Of a stretch of DNA of 64,000 nucleotides, positions 55,501 through 64,000 are shown one piece after another. Position 1 is the first letter of the stretch. Each line of letters opens with the position of its first letter. Both the position numbers and the translations under genes were made by a program. The notes under the pieces were generated by a model that saw only the letters and a list, made by a program, of their open reading frames with translations, was not told the DNA's origin and made no database searches. This DNA is from Schistocephalus solidus (taxonomy: Eukaryota; Platyhelminthes; Cestoda; Diphyllobothriidea; Diphyllobothriidae), in the NCBI GenBank assembly GCA_017591395.1, contig WEDG01004157.1, positions 62,001-126,000 on the forward strand, read 5' to 3'.

Positions 55501-57400
55501 AAAAGAAAAACCGGAGATGAGAGGGTCGCAGGTGGCTAGCGCGGCCGGAGCCGCCCTGGGCGTACCACCACAATTGGCTCGGATCCCACAGAGTGGGAGT
55601 GCCATAAAGACCACATTTAAGAAGGAGCCATTGCAATCTGACTCTCAGTCCGCCAGTCAGCCACTCCACACAAAAAACACACATTGGGGCTGACCACGCG
55701 GTCCGAGTTATCCCGTCAGTTGGCAACCTTCCAAGCCACGGCTTTTAGCGCACCGTGATAGTTTTTAAGCGCGTCAGATTGTTTATAGTGAGGAACATGC
55801 GCTGAGCTGTCAACCTCACTTTCTCCCCTACTCCCCCACCATCAGACACTGTCCGAGCCGGTCAGTTGCCTGATGTGGGGAGTGGGCTGCATTGGCTGAC
55901 GGATCAGCGTACCCGTCTTCGCGCGCCACAGCACGACCTGGCCCCAATAACGCACACACCAGGATTCACAAACTCAGGGGATATGGAGCGGCCATTGCCG
56001 TCTGACTCCCAGTCCACTGGTCAGCCACTCGACAAACACAGCACATACACTGAGTTGACGGCGTGGTCTGGTGGAAGCGTCAGAATGGCAGACTTCCCAG
56101 CCATGGTTTCTAGGAAACCGTGATATACTCTGGTAAATGGTGATTGTGAGGGCGTTGTCGATGTATTGGTGTAGGTAGTGTGCGCTGATGTACTGTGTGC
56201 TTCACAATATGGTGACGCCGGGACGGTGACTTTTGCGTGGATTAGTTTGAAGTGATGGCAGACTTACGTTGCATCTACCGCACTCATAATCTTCCTGCGC
56301 CACCTAGGTTCAATGTACTTTCCGATGCAGGAATACCGGAGGTGGGAGGGGGCGCAGGTGGCGGGGCCAAATTAAGAGGGAGCCATTGCAACTTGAATCC
56401 AAGTCCATCAGTCAGCCACTCCACTCAAATGCACGCTGGACTGACTGCAAGGTCTTTGTTCAATTTAGTTAGCAACCTTCCAAGCCACACCTTTTAGTAC
56501 ACCGTGATAGTTTCAACCTCGGACAACACATGCAGCAGAATAGCCACAGGGAGACGAATCCGAGGAACACACGTCGCGCTTGCACGAGGGATGTCCTTTT
56601 CGATCATGCATTGTGTGTTGCTGGTCGTGGTCATGTGTAATGGAGGTGCTGGAGAGGATAAACGTTATGGTGTAGTGTGGTTGGTGGTGTTCTACCACAG
56701 ATGTTCGTGAAGGTGCGCGTAGCTTAATAGACCCGTATTGTGAGTGAATGTGTGAAGATAGTGCGGACAGTGGAGTCGAGTGCACTGGGTGTATGTTGAT
56801 GTTTCTGGCACTGGTTTACCAGTCTCTGTGTGATGGATTCGCAAATGACCGATCAGACCGATGCGTGATGGGCATTGCGTTGGTGGTGAAGGCGGAATAG
56901 TTTGGAAGCTATATAATTGGTTGAGGTGGTGAGGTCGCGCTAGTAAATTGGGAGTTGTTGGTGCTACAGATGGTAGAATTGTCGGCTATGCTTAGTGTGC
57001 TTGGTGTGGTTCAAATAGTGGAAATTTAAGTTTGATGGACAATTGGGGCAGGGTTGACGAGGGTTCATAAGCCAGAAATGTGTTTTCCGACTTCTCTCGA
57101 TTCTGTCGGTAAGACATCTCAACTGGTAATTTCTGGTTGTTATGTGACCACCTGTGGGAGCTGTAAGACAGAGTGTTAGGCTATACTTCGTCCTAAAATT
57201 AGGTCAGATCAATGAATATTACCGTTCAGTTAGTTTAAATGTGTGATATAGTCACCAAAGCGTACATTCAGCCTAATGAAGCTTATTATTTCTCAATAGA
57301 TACGTAACCGACACACAACCTACCATCCTCTTCGCCATTCTAGCCTTCATTATCCCTGCGTCAAACCCCTTCCGTCTTCGCAGTGATCCAACTGAAACAG
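46441..57400 (+). CDS. SLC13-family sodium-coupled carboxylate transporter, ten exons, C-terminus not found
   Basis: This is a plasma-membrane carrier of the DASS/SLC13 family (NaDC/NaCT type), which takes up citrate, succinate or related anions with sodium. Coding exons are 46449-46565, 48656-48805, 48949-49064, 52424-52548, 52666-52702, 52807-52947, 53108-53227, 53318-53533, 54098-54226 and 57300-57400. Every junction keeps frame, giving 1252 coding bases, about 417 residues. Family signatures in order are YPIILLPIL (TM1), FWVTGCIPLYVTALFPLF, LLFLGGMILATAAENTNLHRR, LSMWMSNTATT (the SNT sodium-site motif), ASCGGIATLIGSPPN, GLWITRKPDVPGW and TVTYVTDTQPTILFAILAF. SLC13 proteins are about 570-600 residues, so the last quarter or so, including the second SNT motif, should lie past 57400. 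Substrate preference cannot be read from this. Confidence 0.9.
46566..48655 (+). other. SLC13 intron 1
   Basis: About 2.1 kb. Open frames inside (for example 47598-47798 and 48044-48349) show no family similarity. A short TG run lies at 48546-48565. Nothing else is recognised. Confidence 0.5.
48656..48805 (+). CDS. SLC13 exon 2
   Basis: Fifty codons from ESKAVYILLLMSGFWVTG to PSALVSKAYIS. It is bounded by tactatag and gtaagt, both phase 0. WVT..IPL.VTALFP is among the most conserved stretches of the family. Confidence 0.92.
48847..48871. repeat. GA dinucleotide run in SLC13 intron 2
   Basis: GAGA repeats over about 25 bp, 40 bp downstream of the exon 2 donor. Confidence 0.9.
48949..49064 (+). 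CDS. SLC13 exon 3
   Basis: It encodes SSILLFLGGMILATAAEN then TNLHRRIAVAFMRCMGHDVR. The acceptor is tgcaacag and the donor gtgagt. A second AG two bases later (cagag) is rejected because it breaks the frame. It ends in phase 2. Confidence 0.92.
50527..50765 (-). repeat. tRNA-derived SINE, copy 2
   Basis: The minus strand 50615-50535 has a good A box (TAGCTCAGTTGGCTAGAGCG) and a T-arm-like GTGTTCGCATCCCACC. The flank GTATGGAATCCACCAATTCT ... ACAGGATTTCTTAA matches copy 1 at 44455, which proves a shared family. Confidence 0.75.
51940..52040. repeat. Fragment of the palindromic SINE family
   Basis: GACAAGGGAGACTGGAAGGC, TTTCTGGCTCATTAGCCGTC and ATCAGTCAGTCGAG match the arm sequence of the 60.5-61.5 kb palindrome and the stretch at 61619-61665. 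Confidence 0.65.
52125..52262. repeat. Degenerate CCTAAC array, third copy
   Basis: AACCCTGACCCCAATCCTAA and CCTTAATCCTAATGC are followed by GGTTCCCTGGAATTTAGTGC, CTGTATTACGGGC and CTCATGTCCTGTC, the same flank as at 37870 and 42950. Confidence 0.7.
52424..52548 (+). CDS. SLC13 exon 4 (first SNT motif)
   Basis: It encodes MLMLGIMLPTWFLSMWMSN, TATTVMMITIVEAFLTKL and DEATM. SNTATT is the first sodium and substrate binding motif of the DASS family. Acceptor aattctag, donor gtaagt. Confidence 0.92.
52666..52702 (+). CDS. SLC13 exon 5 (micro-exon, 37 bp)
   Basis: It encodes APLGESVLENEK in the loop after the SNT helix, between ttctttacag and gtatgt. The flanking phases (1 in, 2 out) need exactly this length to keep frame. 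Confidence 0.85.
52807..52947 (+). CDS. SLC13 exon 6 (substrate loop)
   Basis: It encodes RLKGKCRAHIKRFSAGISL, AVCYAASCGGIATLIGSPP and NTIFDGLAN. GGIATLIGSPPN corresponds to the conserved GG..TL.GT.PN region near the transport site; Ser-Pro-Pro replaces the usual Thr-x-Pro. Acceptor atttttcag, donor gtgagg. Confidence 0.92.
53108..53227 (+). CDS. SLC13 exon 7
   Basis: It encodes YGDEIPPNFGMWMVYSLPI and SLLCLLSTWIILCLLFLGP, an amphipathic stretch followed by a membrane helix. Acceptor tcggtgcag, donor gtaagc. Confidence 0.9.
53318..53533 (+). CDS. SLC13 exon 8 (cytoplasmic loop)
   Basis: It is a polar, charged loop (NFFSCRNKRNHGG ... EELERSGDNGQDEEVSLN), then ILGKISKAERQALGHIK. The last part matches the family's conserved lead-in to the next membrane helix. 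The loop is longer than in vertebrate members. Acceptor ccttctcag, donor gtacgc. Confidence 0.88.
53657..53745 (-). repeat. Repeat with a 20-bp perfect palindrome, copy 2
   Basis: TTAATTTCCTTGGAAATTAA lies at 53698-53717. The reverse complement of the surrounding 85 bp aligns with 43682-43765. It lies in SLC13 intron 8. Confidence 0.7.
54098..54226 (+). CDS. SLC13 exon 9
   Basis: It encodes FGEVACMVLFVLLIGLWITR, KPDVPGWSRFMPTSNSSSGK and TV. LW.TR.P...PGW is a clear family signature. Acceptor ttattctag, donor gtacgt. Confidence 0.92.
54430..55887 (+). repeat. Long composite repeat R copy in SLC13 intron 9
   Basis: The head block occurs twice in tandem (GTTCGACTGTTGATTC... at 54431 and GTTCGACCGTCGATTTC... 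at 54479). It is followed by the full R module series twice and ends at GGGGAGTGGGC, as in the nested copy. Between the two series lies the 81-bp tandem repeat. It is uninterrupted by a LINE and so gives the reference structure of R, about 1.4 kb. Confidence 0.8.
55219..55461 (+). repeat. 81-bp tandem repeat, three units, inside R
   Basis: Units start at 55219, 55300 and 55381 with GCGAGGTCTGAGTGTAATT, pass CAGTTGGCAACCTTCCAAC and end near CCCGAGGAGGTCT. They are nearly identical. The copy of R at 8439 has only one such unit, so this is a local expansion. Confidence 0.9.
55888..56520 (+). repeat. R-related modules downstream of the long copy
   Basis: CACGACCTGGCCCCAATAAC, CACCAGGATTCACAAA, CCATTGCCGTCTGACTCCC and a further head at 56222 (GGGACGGTGACTTTTGCG, GCATCTACCGCACTC) show diverged R pieces in the same orientation. 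Confidence 0.6.
56521..57299 (+). other. Remainder of SLC13 intron 9
   Basis: Plus-strand G/T-rich sequence with many GTGG-type words. No gene or element is recognised. Confidence 0.4.
57300..57400 (+). CDS. SLC13 exon 10 with a GC donor
   Basis: It encodes TYVTDTQPTILFAILAFIIP and ASNPFRLRSDPTET. The donor is gcaagt after ACAG, a GC-AG type intron with an otherwise perfect consensus. It ends in phase 1. No following exon was found up to 64000. Confidence 0.88.
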
Positions 57401-60400
57401 GCAAGTTTATACTTTGAAAAGCATGGACTTACTTTTTCTGAAAATGAAAAAAAAAATATTTCAAGGTCCATGTTTTGCCTAAAGGTAATAGTCTTTCACT
57501 CAGGGCGAAACTGGGTAAAATTTCAATTTTTATGGGGCTTTTTATAACAGACAGGTATCAGAAATTTTGTGGAAGTTCTGTCCTTTTGTGGAAGTTCTGT
57601 TCTGTTTTGGGGAAGTTGTGCGCATCCGAATTCGTTAGTTAAATAAAATCAAAGAGCTCGTAGCTGCACCTTACAGCAACTTCTCATCCGTTCTAAAGAC
57701 ATTACTCTCCGGAGCCCTATTGCGCAGGCTAAAACCGCAGCGAGGTTAAAAAATTCTTTCCTACCGTGAATTTGCGATTTCGTGCAATTCTCTAGGCAGA
57801 TTCCGGCAGCTTGTCGAGGGCATTTAAAGTTCAGAGGTCAATCTCGCAGTTTGTAGTGTTCCGAGGACAGCCCCGGTAATGGCTTCGGTGAACCATGAGG
57901 TCACATGAGTTTTTTCCCTTCCTCCTAATTGGACTTGTATGCACTGACAGTTGGACCGTCAATTCCGACGTGAATTAGTTTGCAGTGATGTTAAACTTGT
58001 ACAGCATCCTTTGAGGCCGGTGTTAAGGCAGAAATAAAGAGAGCTGAGGCAAGACGAGATTCAAGCGACTGACGTGGCGTGAGCTTGTGGCTAGGCGTGT
58101 CGCCACACACCCTCTCCCCCGGGTGTGTATCCCGATAATACTTGTCGTGTCTCAATCTGACCCCCGTGTTGGTCCAGCACAATGCACGCGTGGGCGTTGT
58201 ATGACATACGCAGGGTAGAGGCATAAGAGCCACCACTCCATCTCGACCCAGGGAATTTCCTGAGGTTATCGATTGTTACTCTCTGGGTGACCGAACTGGT
58301 GTTTGCGGTAACATTCAGTGATCCTACCCATCAACGGCCATATCAGGGCTGGACGTAAGGAAGTTAGGATGTCAAAGTAGTCAATTAGACTGGTTGCATT
58401 CAGCACAAGGATACGATAAGCAGGAGAGGGCAGCAACCTACGTGTAGCCGATGCGCTTATTTGTGGCCCGCTAGTTAGTGTATTTGCTAACCGTCCGGCG
58501 ACTAGTACATTGCATTTTTTCAGAAAATCGATCAATGTTTTGATATTTTATGATCTATGCTCTTAAGGTGAATTGTGCTAAAGTAAACAGCCATGTGAGT
58601 AAGCGCATGCAGTAAAACTATCCATGGAAAGAGACCTTAAAATTGGGAGTTTTTAAAAGTAAAAAAAAACGAGGAATCGTATCCCGAAGGAGTTCTGGCG
58701 ATCTAACAGGGCCATTAAGTATTGACAAGAAGTAACTGCGCACTGGAATCGCTCTTCTCAATAATACTTACTTTCCATATTCCAGACGAGCACTTTTCGC
58801 CTTTGTTTAATCATATATTTTAGGATTACTACTGCTACTACTTCTATGTAAACATGCTTTATGTACGAAAAATAACCACGGAAAACTGCTCTCTAAAGTA
58901 TTAAAAGCCGTGTGAGTTCCATCCTGCAAAATTTCTTTCAAAAAAGGAAAGAAAAGAAGAAATCAAGTCTTCTCAGGACGAGGAAGCAAACTTTTTTTCA
59001 AAAAAGGGTGGGGGTCACTGGGATCGCGTACTTGTGTTCTGGCGTCTTAAATAACAAAATAAACTCCTAAACACTCCTTTGAAATTTGCCTTTATAACAT
59101 TAGGGGCGTGACCTCAGTGCCTGACCTGTTTATCGCCAACGACGGCTGTGAGTTAGAAACAGGCTCCCGTTTGACCGCGGCCTCTGCCATCTGGAAAGAA
59201 AAATAGTGGCATGACGGTTGCATGCTTTAACTATCCTTTGCCAGGTACTGAGGCAATACCACCCATGTCGTAGGGAGTTCAGTGTGATTATTGAATGAGT
59301 GACCGGTTGAAAACCCTGTTTAATGCAGGTGCCTTGACGCGTGATTATCCCTTGATCCATTATTTCGAAGACGACGTGTTCGTCTTTGCAGCATGGCTGG
59401 CTGTCCATAACTTCGGGTTTTCACTGCCACCTGATGTTCTTGCATCCTTGTCTATAGCTGTAGGGCAGTTTTACCAAGAAAGTTAGTTCTCTCCGCAGCC
59501 TATTTTAATTGACAGAATACAGTTTAATTCTCCTAGTTAGTAATGAGTTCTTTTAGGAGCATTATTTGTCGCCGTTAGCCCTGTAGATGACTCCTACTTG
59601 TAGTGGTACAAGGGTTAGCCGGTGAAGGTACGTACACTGTTTCGTTGGGGATATCGCTCAATCCCATCATCAGCTTGTCGACAGGATCGGACGGTCAAAT
59701 GCTGCATGACAGAGAGAAGAGAGGCAAGGATGTGTTATGTAGTCGGGGTTAACAAGACAATCTGTGGGATGGTGGTAATAAGGGTTATACGGGTGGGGCC
59801 TTAGGACGCAGCCCCTGTTAGCATAATCTTAACGTTAACCCCACCCCGAATCCTAACCCAAGGAAAGACGCAAGTTAAAAAACCTACTTAAATAAATTAA
59901 ATAGTGAGTCTTGCATTTTAAACCCAGACCGACTACATTCCATATCCTCAGCTATCAAGAGAATGAGCGTAATACTAGGAAATCCATCCTCATAGAAAAT
60001 CAGCATATTTCTCATTATAATATGACTGACGCGCATGAATCTATCACGATGCACTAAAAGTCGCGCCTAAGAAGACTGCTAACTGGCAACTTGGTCCCGT
60101 GGAACTATTTAGGAGTGACTGGAGGACTTGAAGTGAAGCCAAATGCCTCCTCCTCAGTGTGGCCTTTGTGGCCTCTCAAACATGTAAAATCTGTGCCACC
60201 TTTGCAGAAGTTACGTACATTATGTCGGGACCATATCTTGTGTGGTACGCGTAGGTGGCTGCTTAGCTTTACCAGCTAATGTGCTAGAGTCCATCCCCAG
60301 TCACCTTACAGCTGTCCTGCCATTAGTGCAAGCTAGAGGAGTGAAGATATTGTGCCGTAGCTGCTGTGCATGTTCACCCCACTATAAAAAAAAGGCCTGC

Positions 60401-60452
60401 GCGCGTCGTCAGGGCTGCTTTCACGCAGTGGAGCATGTGTTGAATCTCGTCC
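57401..60452. other. Probable SLC13 intron 10, unassigned
   Basis: I looked for the expected next exon (the family's GGG-rich helix after a polar linker) and did not find it. An R head fragment lies at about 57945-58030. A short CCTAAC-like stretch lies at 59820-59865. The open frame at 59295-59486 is not recognised. Confidence 0.4.
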
Positions 60453-60498
60453 CCCACGAGGGTTGCAATTTTGTTGTGTCGGTTGCGGCCGTGACCTA

Positions 60499-60548
<50 letters not shown>

Positions 60549-61400
60549 AAATGGAACCGACAAAGACAAGGGAGACTGGAATGGCCATTTCTGGCTTTAT
60601 TAGTATCAGTCAGTTACCCAATCCAGTGTGCAATGGTGATTCGGAACCCGCGACCTTTGGTATTTGAGTCGAACGCTCACCATTGAGCCACGGGCTCGTT
60701 GTTTTTGTCGGTTGCATCGGAATATGATGATAGTGCGTGGGGCTCATCGATCTGCTTAAGGAACATGCATGTTCCGTTGTGCCCTGAGCTCAGACTAGAG
60801 CCCTCGCAGGCGGTCGCATAGCGACGTGTAGCTTATGATGGAATGGAACCGACAAAGACAAGGGAGACCGGAATGGCCATTTCTGGCCAGGTGTGCCACA
60901 CTTGGGATTGGGTATGACTGGCTGATGACGGCTAATAAGCCAGAAATGGCCATTCCGGTCTCCCCTTGTCTTTGTCGGTTCCACCTTATCAACATATGCA
61001 CATCGTCGCTATGCGACCGCCTGTGAGGGCTCTAGTCTGAGCTCCAGGGCACAAACGGAACATGCATGTTCCTTAAGCAGATCGGTGAGCCCCCACACCA
61101 TCACTCATATTCCCGATCACAACCGACAAAACAACGAGCCCGTGGCTCAATGGTAGAGCGTTCGACTCAAATACCAAAGGTCGCGGGTTCGAACTCAGGT
61201 GTGCCACACTTGGGATTGGGTATGACTGGCTGATGACTTTACATTGCCAGAAATGGCCATTCTGGTCTCCCTTGTCTTTGTCGGTTCCATTCCATCATAA
61301 GCTACACGTCGCTATGCGACCGCTCGCGAGGGCTCTAGTCTGAGCTCCAGGGCACAACGGAACATGCATGTTCCTTAAGCAGATCGGTGAGCCCCACACT

Positions 61401-61443
<43 letters not shown>

Positions 61444-61486
61444 TAGGTCACAGCAGCAACCGACACAACAAAATTGCAACCCTCGT
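60453..61486. repeat. One-kb nested palindrome with tRNA-like SINE arms
   Basis: Outer arms are ACGAGGGTTGCAATTTTGTT (60455...) against AACAAAATTGCAACCCTCGT (...61486), each followed inward by TACTAGGTCAC-type sequence and a long (TA)n run (60499-60545 and 61404-61441). Inner arms run from about 60549 to 60890 and 60941 to 61292, a 340-bp inverted repeat with a 50-bp spacer. Each inner arm carries the GACAAAGACAAGGGAGAC block, a tRNA-like part and GGAACATGCATGTTCC, itself a 16-bp perfect palindrome. A third partial unit lies at 61293-61403. Confidence 0.85.
61136..61200 (+). repeat. tRNA-like head of the palindromic SINE
   Basis: It has an A box TGGCTCAATGGTAGAGCG and a B box GGTCGCGGGTTCGAACTC, preceded by GAGCCCG. 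The same module lies on the minus strand at 60645-60705. The anticodon and acceptor stems do not close, so this is a tRNA-derived SINE promoter rather than a tRNA gene. Confidence 0.65.
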
Positions 61487-61599
61487 TATATATATATGGT
61501 AGTTGGGGGCTCACCGATCGGTTACAGGACTCAATCGTCCAGTTTTATCTTGGGGTTAAATCTAGAGCCCTGCCAGCAGCCACAGAGCAGCTAGGGATA

Positions 61600-61665
61600 T
61601 AGGCAGAATGATATTACTGACAAAGACAAGGGAGACAGGAATGGCCATTTCTGGCTTATTAGCCT
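61600..61665 (+). repeat. SINE arm fragment next to the Penelope-like element
   Basis: ACTGACAAAGACAAGGGAGAC, GGAATGGCCATTTCTGGC and TTATTAGCCTGGG match the arm of the palindrome, directly against the left terminal repeat of the Penelope-like element. Confidence 0.65.
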
Positions 61666-61705
61666 GGGCATTAATGAGAAGAAAAGGCGATCCCAGAGAC
61701 TATAG

Positions 61706-61765
61706 GTGTATTGTCCTGACGTTTCAAAAGCATACAAGCTTCCATCGTCGGAGGTGAGTACCGTA
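61706..61765 (-). ncRNA. Hammerhead-ribozyme-like motif, left pseudo-LTR
   Basis: The minus strand reads ACCTCCGACGATGG, stem II GGAAGC...GCTTTT, then GAAACGTCAGGACAATA. GAAAC-GUC-AGG and GACGAUG are hallmark parts of the type I hammerheads found in Penelope-like elements. Stem I is CCU/AGG. Position 4 of the CUGANGA core is C instead of U, so activity is doubtful. Confidence 0.6.
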
Positions 61766-62210
61766 CCGCGTCTCACAGTACTTATAGGGGATGGAAGCCA
61801 TTTTGTAACGCAGGGTTTATTTTACGGGTTTACCTTAACAGTGTACACTGTAGGGAGGACGAGGTGAGGGAGTCCTTTTTGCGTTCATCGTCCGCATACA
61901 CACAGGAAGCATCTCTGTAGTCACGGTGGCAAAGGAGGGGGCAAGGAGGATAGTTGCTGTCAATTTGCCTGTCTCTCGTCAAGGGGCGGCGTTTGACAGT
62001 TGGCAGCCCTCGCCCGCGTCCGCATTGACATTAATTTGTGCCCTGGGTTGCTGGTCCTGCTTGTGTCCTTCTGACTGCATGTCTCCTCATCTGTCGAGGT
62101 AGTGGTTGATGCGGCAGTATTGATGACCACACCTTCATCGGTCCCGAATTGTAACGTGGTTACGTGCATGTCCTTCCTAGGTTCTCCCGTGGTTGGATTC
62201 ACGTTTGGCC

Positions 62211-62579
62211 TTATTCTGTGTTTGCTCTTATCTTCAAGGAGCTGTACACGGAGGGCTTGGTAGGCTGCCGTATGGCGACACAACGGTTGATTGACGTAGT
62301 CTCCATGTACCAGGCTTCGATTGTTTCCCTAGTTACGCGGTCATTTCCTCGACTCAGAATCTCGGCGTTCTGGAAGGCGAATACGTGCCCAGATTTTGCA
62401 CAGTGTTCCACCACCAGGGACAATGGGTCCATTCTCCTGACTGCACGCGCGTGTTCGGTAACACGGGTCTGCGACCGCTTTCCTGTCTCTCCGGCGTAGT
62501 TAAGTTCACAGGAGTCAAATTGGATCCGGTAGATGATGTTTGACGTCTGACCTCGTGGAAGGGGAGCTTTCGGTCTCAT
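62211..62579 (-). pseudogene. GIY-YIG endonuclease of the Penelope-like element
   Basis: A 122-codon frame: NIIYRIQFDSCELNYAGETG has the two short tyrosine motifs (IIY..., NYAGETG) and KRSQTRVTEHARAV has the conserved Arg and the EH pair. IEAWYMETTSINRC follows with a conserved acidic position. The strong similarity is to the Penelope type rather than group I intron enzymes. It cuts DNA for insertion. It is open over the whole domain. Confidence 0.85.
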
Positions 62580-62599
62580 AACTAGATTCCGAATGGTTG

Positions 62600-63450
62600 A
62601 ATCCGTTCGATGGGCGATTCCGATCCCCAGCGGTCTGATGAGGCGGGAACTGCCTCAGAGATGCCATCAATGTATGGCAGTGCACGCCAGACGTTTGACT
62701 GTTATGTCACCGGATTTTGTCTTGGTTTTGGCCCTGCCTGCTGCGCTCGATGAAGTTACGAGGGTATCCGTTGGCCATGAAAACGCGCTGAAGGTAGTGG
62801 AGTTCTCCTCTTTTGTCATCCGACTCGCTGCAATGTGTTTCTGCCCTTCTGTAGAGAGTTTGCACACAACTGCGTTTGTAGCACAACGTGTGGTTACTAT
62901 GGTAACTTAAGATTTGGCGTATGTTGGTCGCCTTCCTATAAACCATAGTTTTATGTGCCCGTTGGATTTTCGATGGACAAGAACGACCAGGAATGGCAGC
63001 TGGCTGTTACTTTCGGCCTCTATTGTGAATTGGATGTCCGGGAAGACGGAATTCAGGACGCTATGGAATTCTTCGACCATTTCTCATTTGAGGATGACGA
63101 AGGTATCGTCGACATATGTAATCCAAAAAATGGCCTGTAGTTTGTGAAAACCAGAGTCTCAAGCTTTGGGAGAACTGCCACAGCGATGAAGCCCGGGAGC
63201 GGCAATCCCATTGGCGTCCCTCTGATCTGCTCGTACATGGTCCCCTTGAAGGTGAAGTACGTCTTCTGACAGAATTTTAAGAGTTGGACAAGATTTCTCC
63301 GCTTCATCGACTCGCCTACGTCATCTTACTGCCTCTGAAGCAATTCGCTTACCGTTTTGACTGCTAATTCCAGCGGGATTGAAGTGAAGAGATAGGTGAC
63401 ATCAAATGATACCATGACCTCGTCTGCGATGAGTCACATCCCCCTGAGCC
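62600..63450 (-). pseudogene. Penelope-type reverse transcriptase, broken
   Basis: LLKFCQKTYFTFKGTMYEQ and GTPMGLPLPGFIAVAVLPKL (63300-63160) are the family's F.F.G..Y.Q..GT.MG.PLS signature. After a frameshift the catalytic ITYVDDT lies at about 63105-63125. The thumb region (LSTEGQKHIAASRM, SAFSWPTDTLVTSS) continues to about 62700. At least two frameshifts and stops are present. The RT is fused upstream of the GIY-YIG domain. Confidence 0.8.
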
Positions 63451-63644
63451 GTTCCAGGAACTGAGTAGCTGAAGTCACCGTTGTGGCTGCGCCCGAGGTG
63501 AGAGACATCAGGTGTCGGAACAACCATTTAGCCAGATTGAATGTTGGTGCGCCACGCAATATATATATATATTGCTAATAGAAGCGAAGATGCGCGTTCC
63601 CGGAAATAAATGAGAAGAAGAGGCGATCACGGGAACCATGGTTT

Positions 63645-63695
63645 TATTGTCCTGACGTTTCAAAATCGCGGATTTCATCGTCGAGGTAAAATATT
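63645..63695 (-). ncRNA. Hammerhead-ribozyme-like motif, right pseudo-LTR
   Basis: The minus strand reads TATTTTACCTCGACGATG, stem II GAAATC-CGC-GATTTT, then GAAACGTCAGGACAATA. Stem II is paired in both copies with different bases (compensating changes), and stem I adds UAUU/AAUA. One U of the CUGANGA core is missing. Confidence 0.6.
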
Positions 63696-63800
63696 GTACC
63701 GCGCCTCACAGTATTTATAGGTGGTAACATTTCGGCTAGTACGGGATAACTAAGGTTTGAATTTCGCAGAGGAGTGGCTGGGGTGGAGATTCTCAGTCAT

Positions 63801-64000
63801 CATGCTTTCGATGAGCATGGTGGTGTTTCATTCTTGGCGATCATCCTTTGCCTGTTCACTGAGTCCGTAGTGGACTGGGGGAGGGCGGGTGAGCTTGTTC
63901 TCAATCTGGTCGGGGGCCGGAGTTCGCACGTTGGCAGTAGTCGTCAGTACCCCTCATCGACCGAAGCTGACGCCCCAGGCTGTTAATCTTGGTTGCGATC
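63801..64000. other. Unassigned end of window
   Basis: It may be further Penelope-like leader sequence or flank. Nothing is recognised. Confidence 0.3.

Larger units (their letters stand above)
61655..63800 (-). mobile_element. Penelope-like element with terminal direct repeats
   Basis: On the minus strand it carries RT remnants (about 63450-62900) followed by a GIY-YIG endonuclease (62579-62211), the fixed order of Penelope-like elements. Direct repeats at both ends (61670-61800 and 63608-63740) share GATC..GGGA-type starts, TATTGTCCTGACGTTTC, CATCGTC and GCCTCACAGTATTTATAG-type words. These are the pseudo-LTRs of this class. Frames are broken, so the copy is dead. Confidence 0.85.

Noticed and set aside
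55109..55726. A 205-codon minus-strand frame with internal 27-residue repeats
   Set aside because: The repeats are the 81-bp tandem units of R (81 is a multiple of three), so the frame stays open by arithmetic and not by selection.
59295..59486. Plus-strand 63-codon frame as a further SLC13 exon
   Set aside because: It lacks the expected conserved helix motifs, and its boundaries do not show an acceptor and donor in the needed phase.

Overview
The window is eukaryotic, AT-rich, intron-containing DNA that is mostly transposable elements and their debris. Several things suggest a flatworm, most likely a cestode of the diphyllobothriid type: a CsRn1-like Ty3/gypsy element with a CHCC Gag motif and a tRNA-Trp type primer site, CR1-like LINEs, a Penelope-like element, tRNA-derived SINEs, and a GC-rich composite repeat whose translations I recall from tapeworm genome data. 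The taxonomic call is inference; no rRNA or mitochondrial marker is present.

Layout. 1-6.4 kb is mostly unassigned, with a 156-bp MITE-like element and one terminal-exon candidate on the minus strand. 6.4-15.9 kb is a three-level nest. A CR1-like LINE (A) is split by a composite repeat R with a 14-bp target duplication, and R is itself split by a second, nearly full-length CR1-like LINE (B). 15.9-18.4 kb holds an inverted-repeat element and a heat-shock-like promoter motif. 18.4-27.4 kb is a minus-strand Ty3/gypsy element (G1), cut just after its reverse transcriptase YMDD box by a complete CsRn1-like element (G2, about 5.2 kb, two LTRs of about 490 bp). G1 is 5'-truncated and joined at about 27.4 kb to a 3'-truncated LINE (C), which runs to about 30.85 kb; the junction makes a chimeric ORF. 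31-46 kb has no gene I can support. It carries fragments of R, degenerate CCTAAC arrays, a tRNA-derived SINE, palindromic repeats and small tandem duplications.

46.4-57.4 kb holds the one clear host gene: ten coding exons of an SLC13-family (DASS/NaDC/NaCT) sodium-carboxylate transporter on the plus strand. All exon phases agree, and together they encode about 417 residues. The C-terminal part lies beyond what I could find. Its last introns contain another large R copy with an 81-bp tandem repeat.

60.4-61.5 kb is a 1-kb nested palindrome built from a tRNA-like SINE, and 61.6-63.8 kb is a minus-strand Penelope-like element (RT, then GIY-YIG) whose terminal repeats each carry a hammerhead-ribozyme-like motif. 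No CRISPR array, operon or bacterial-type system is present.
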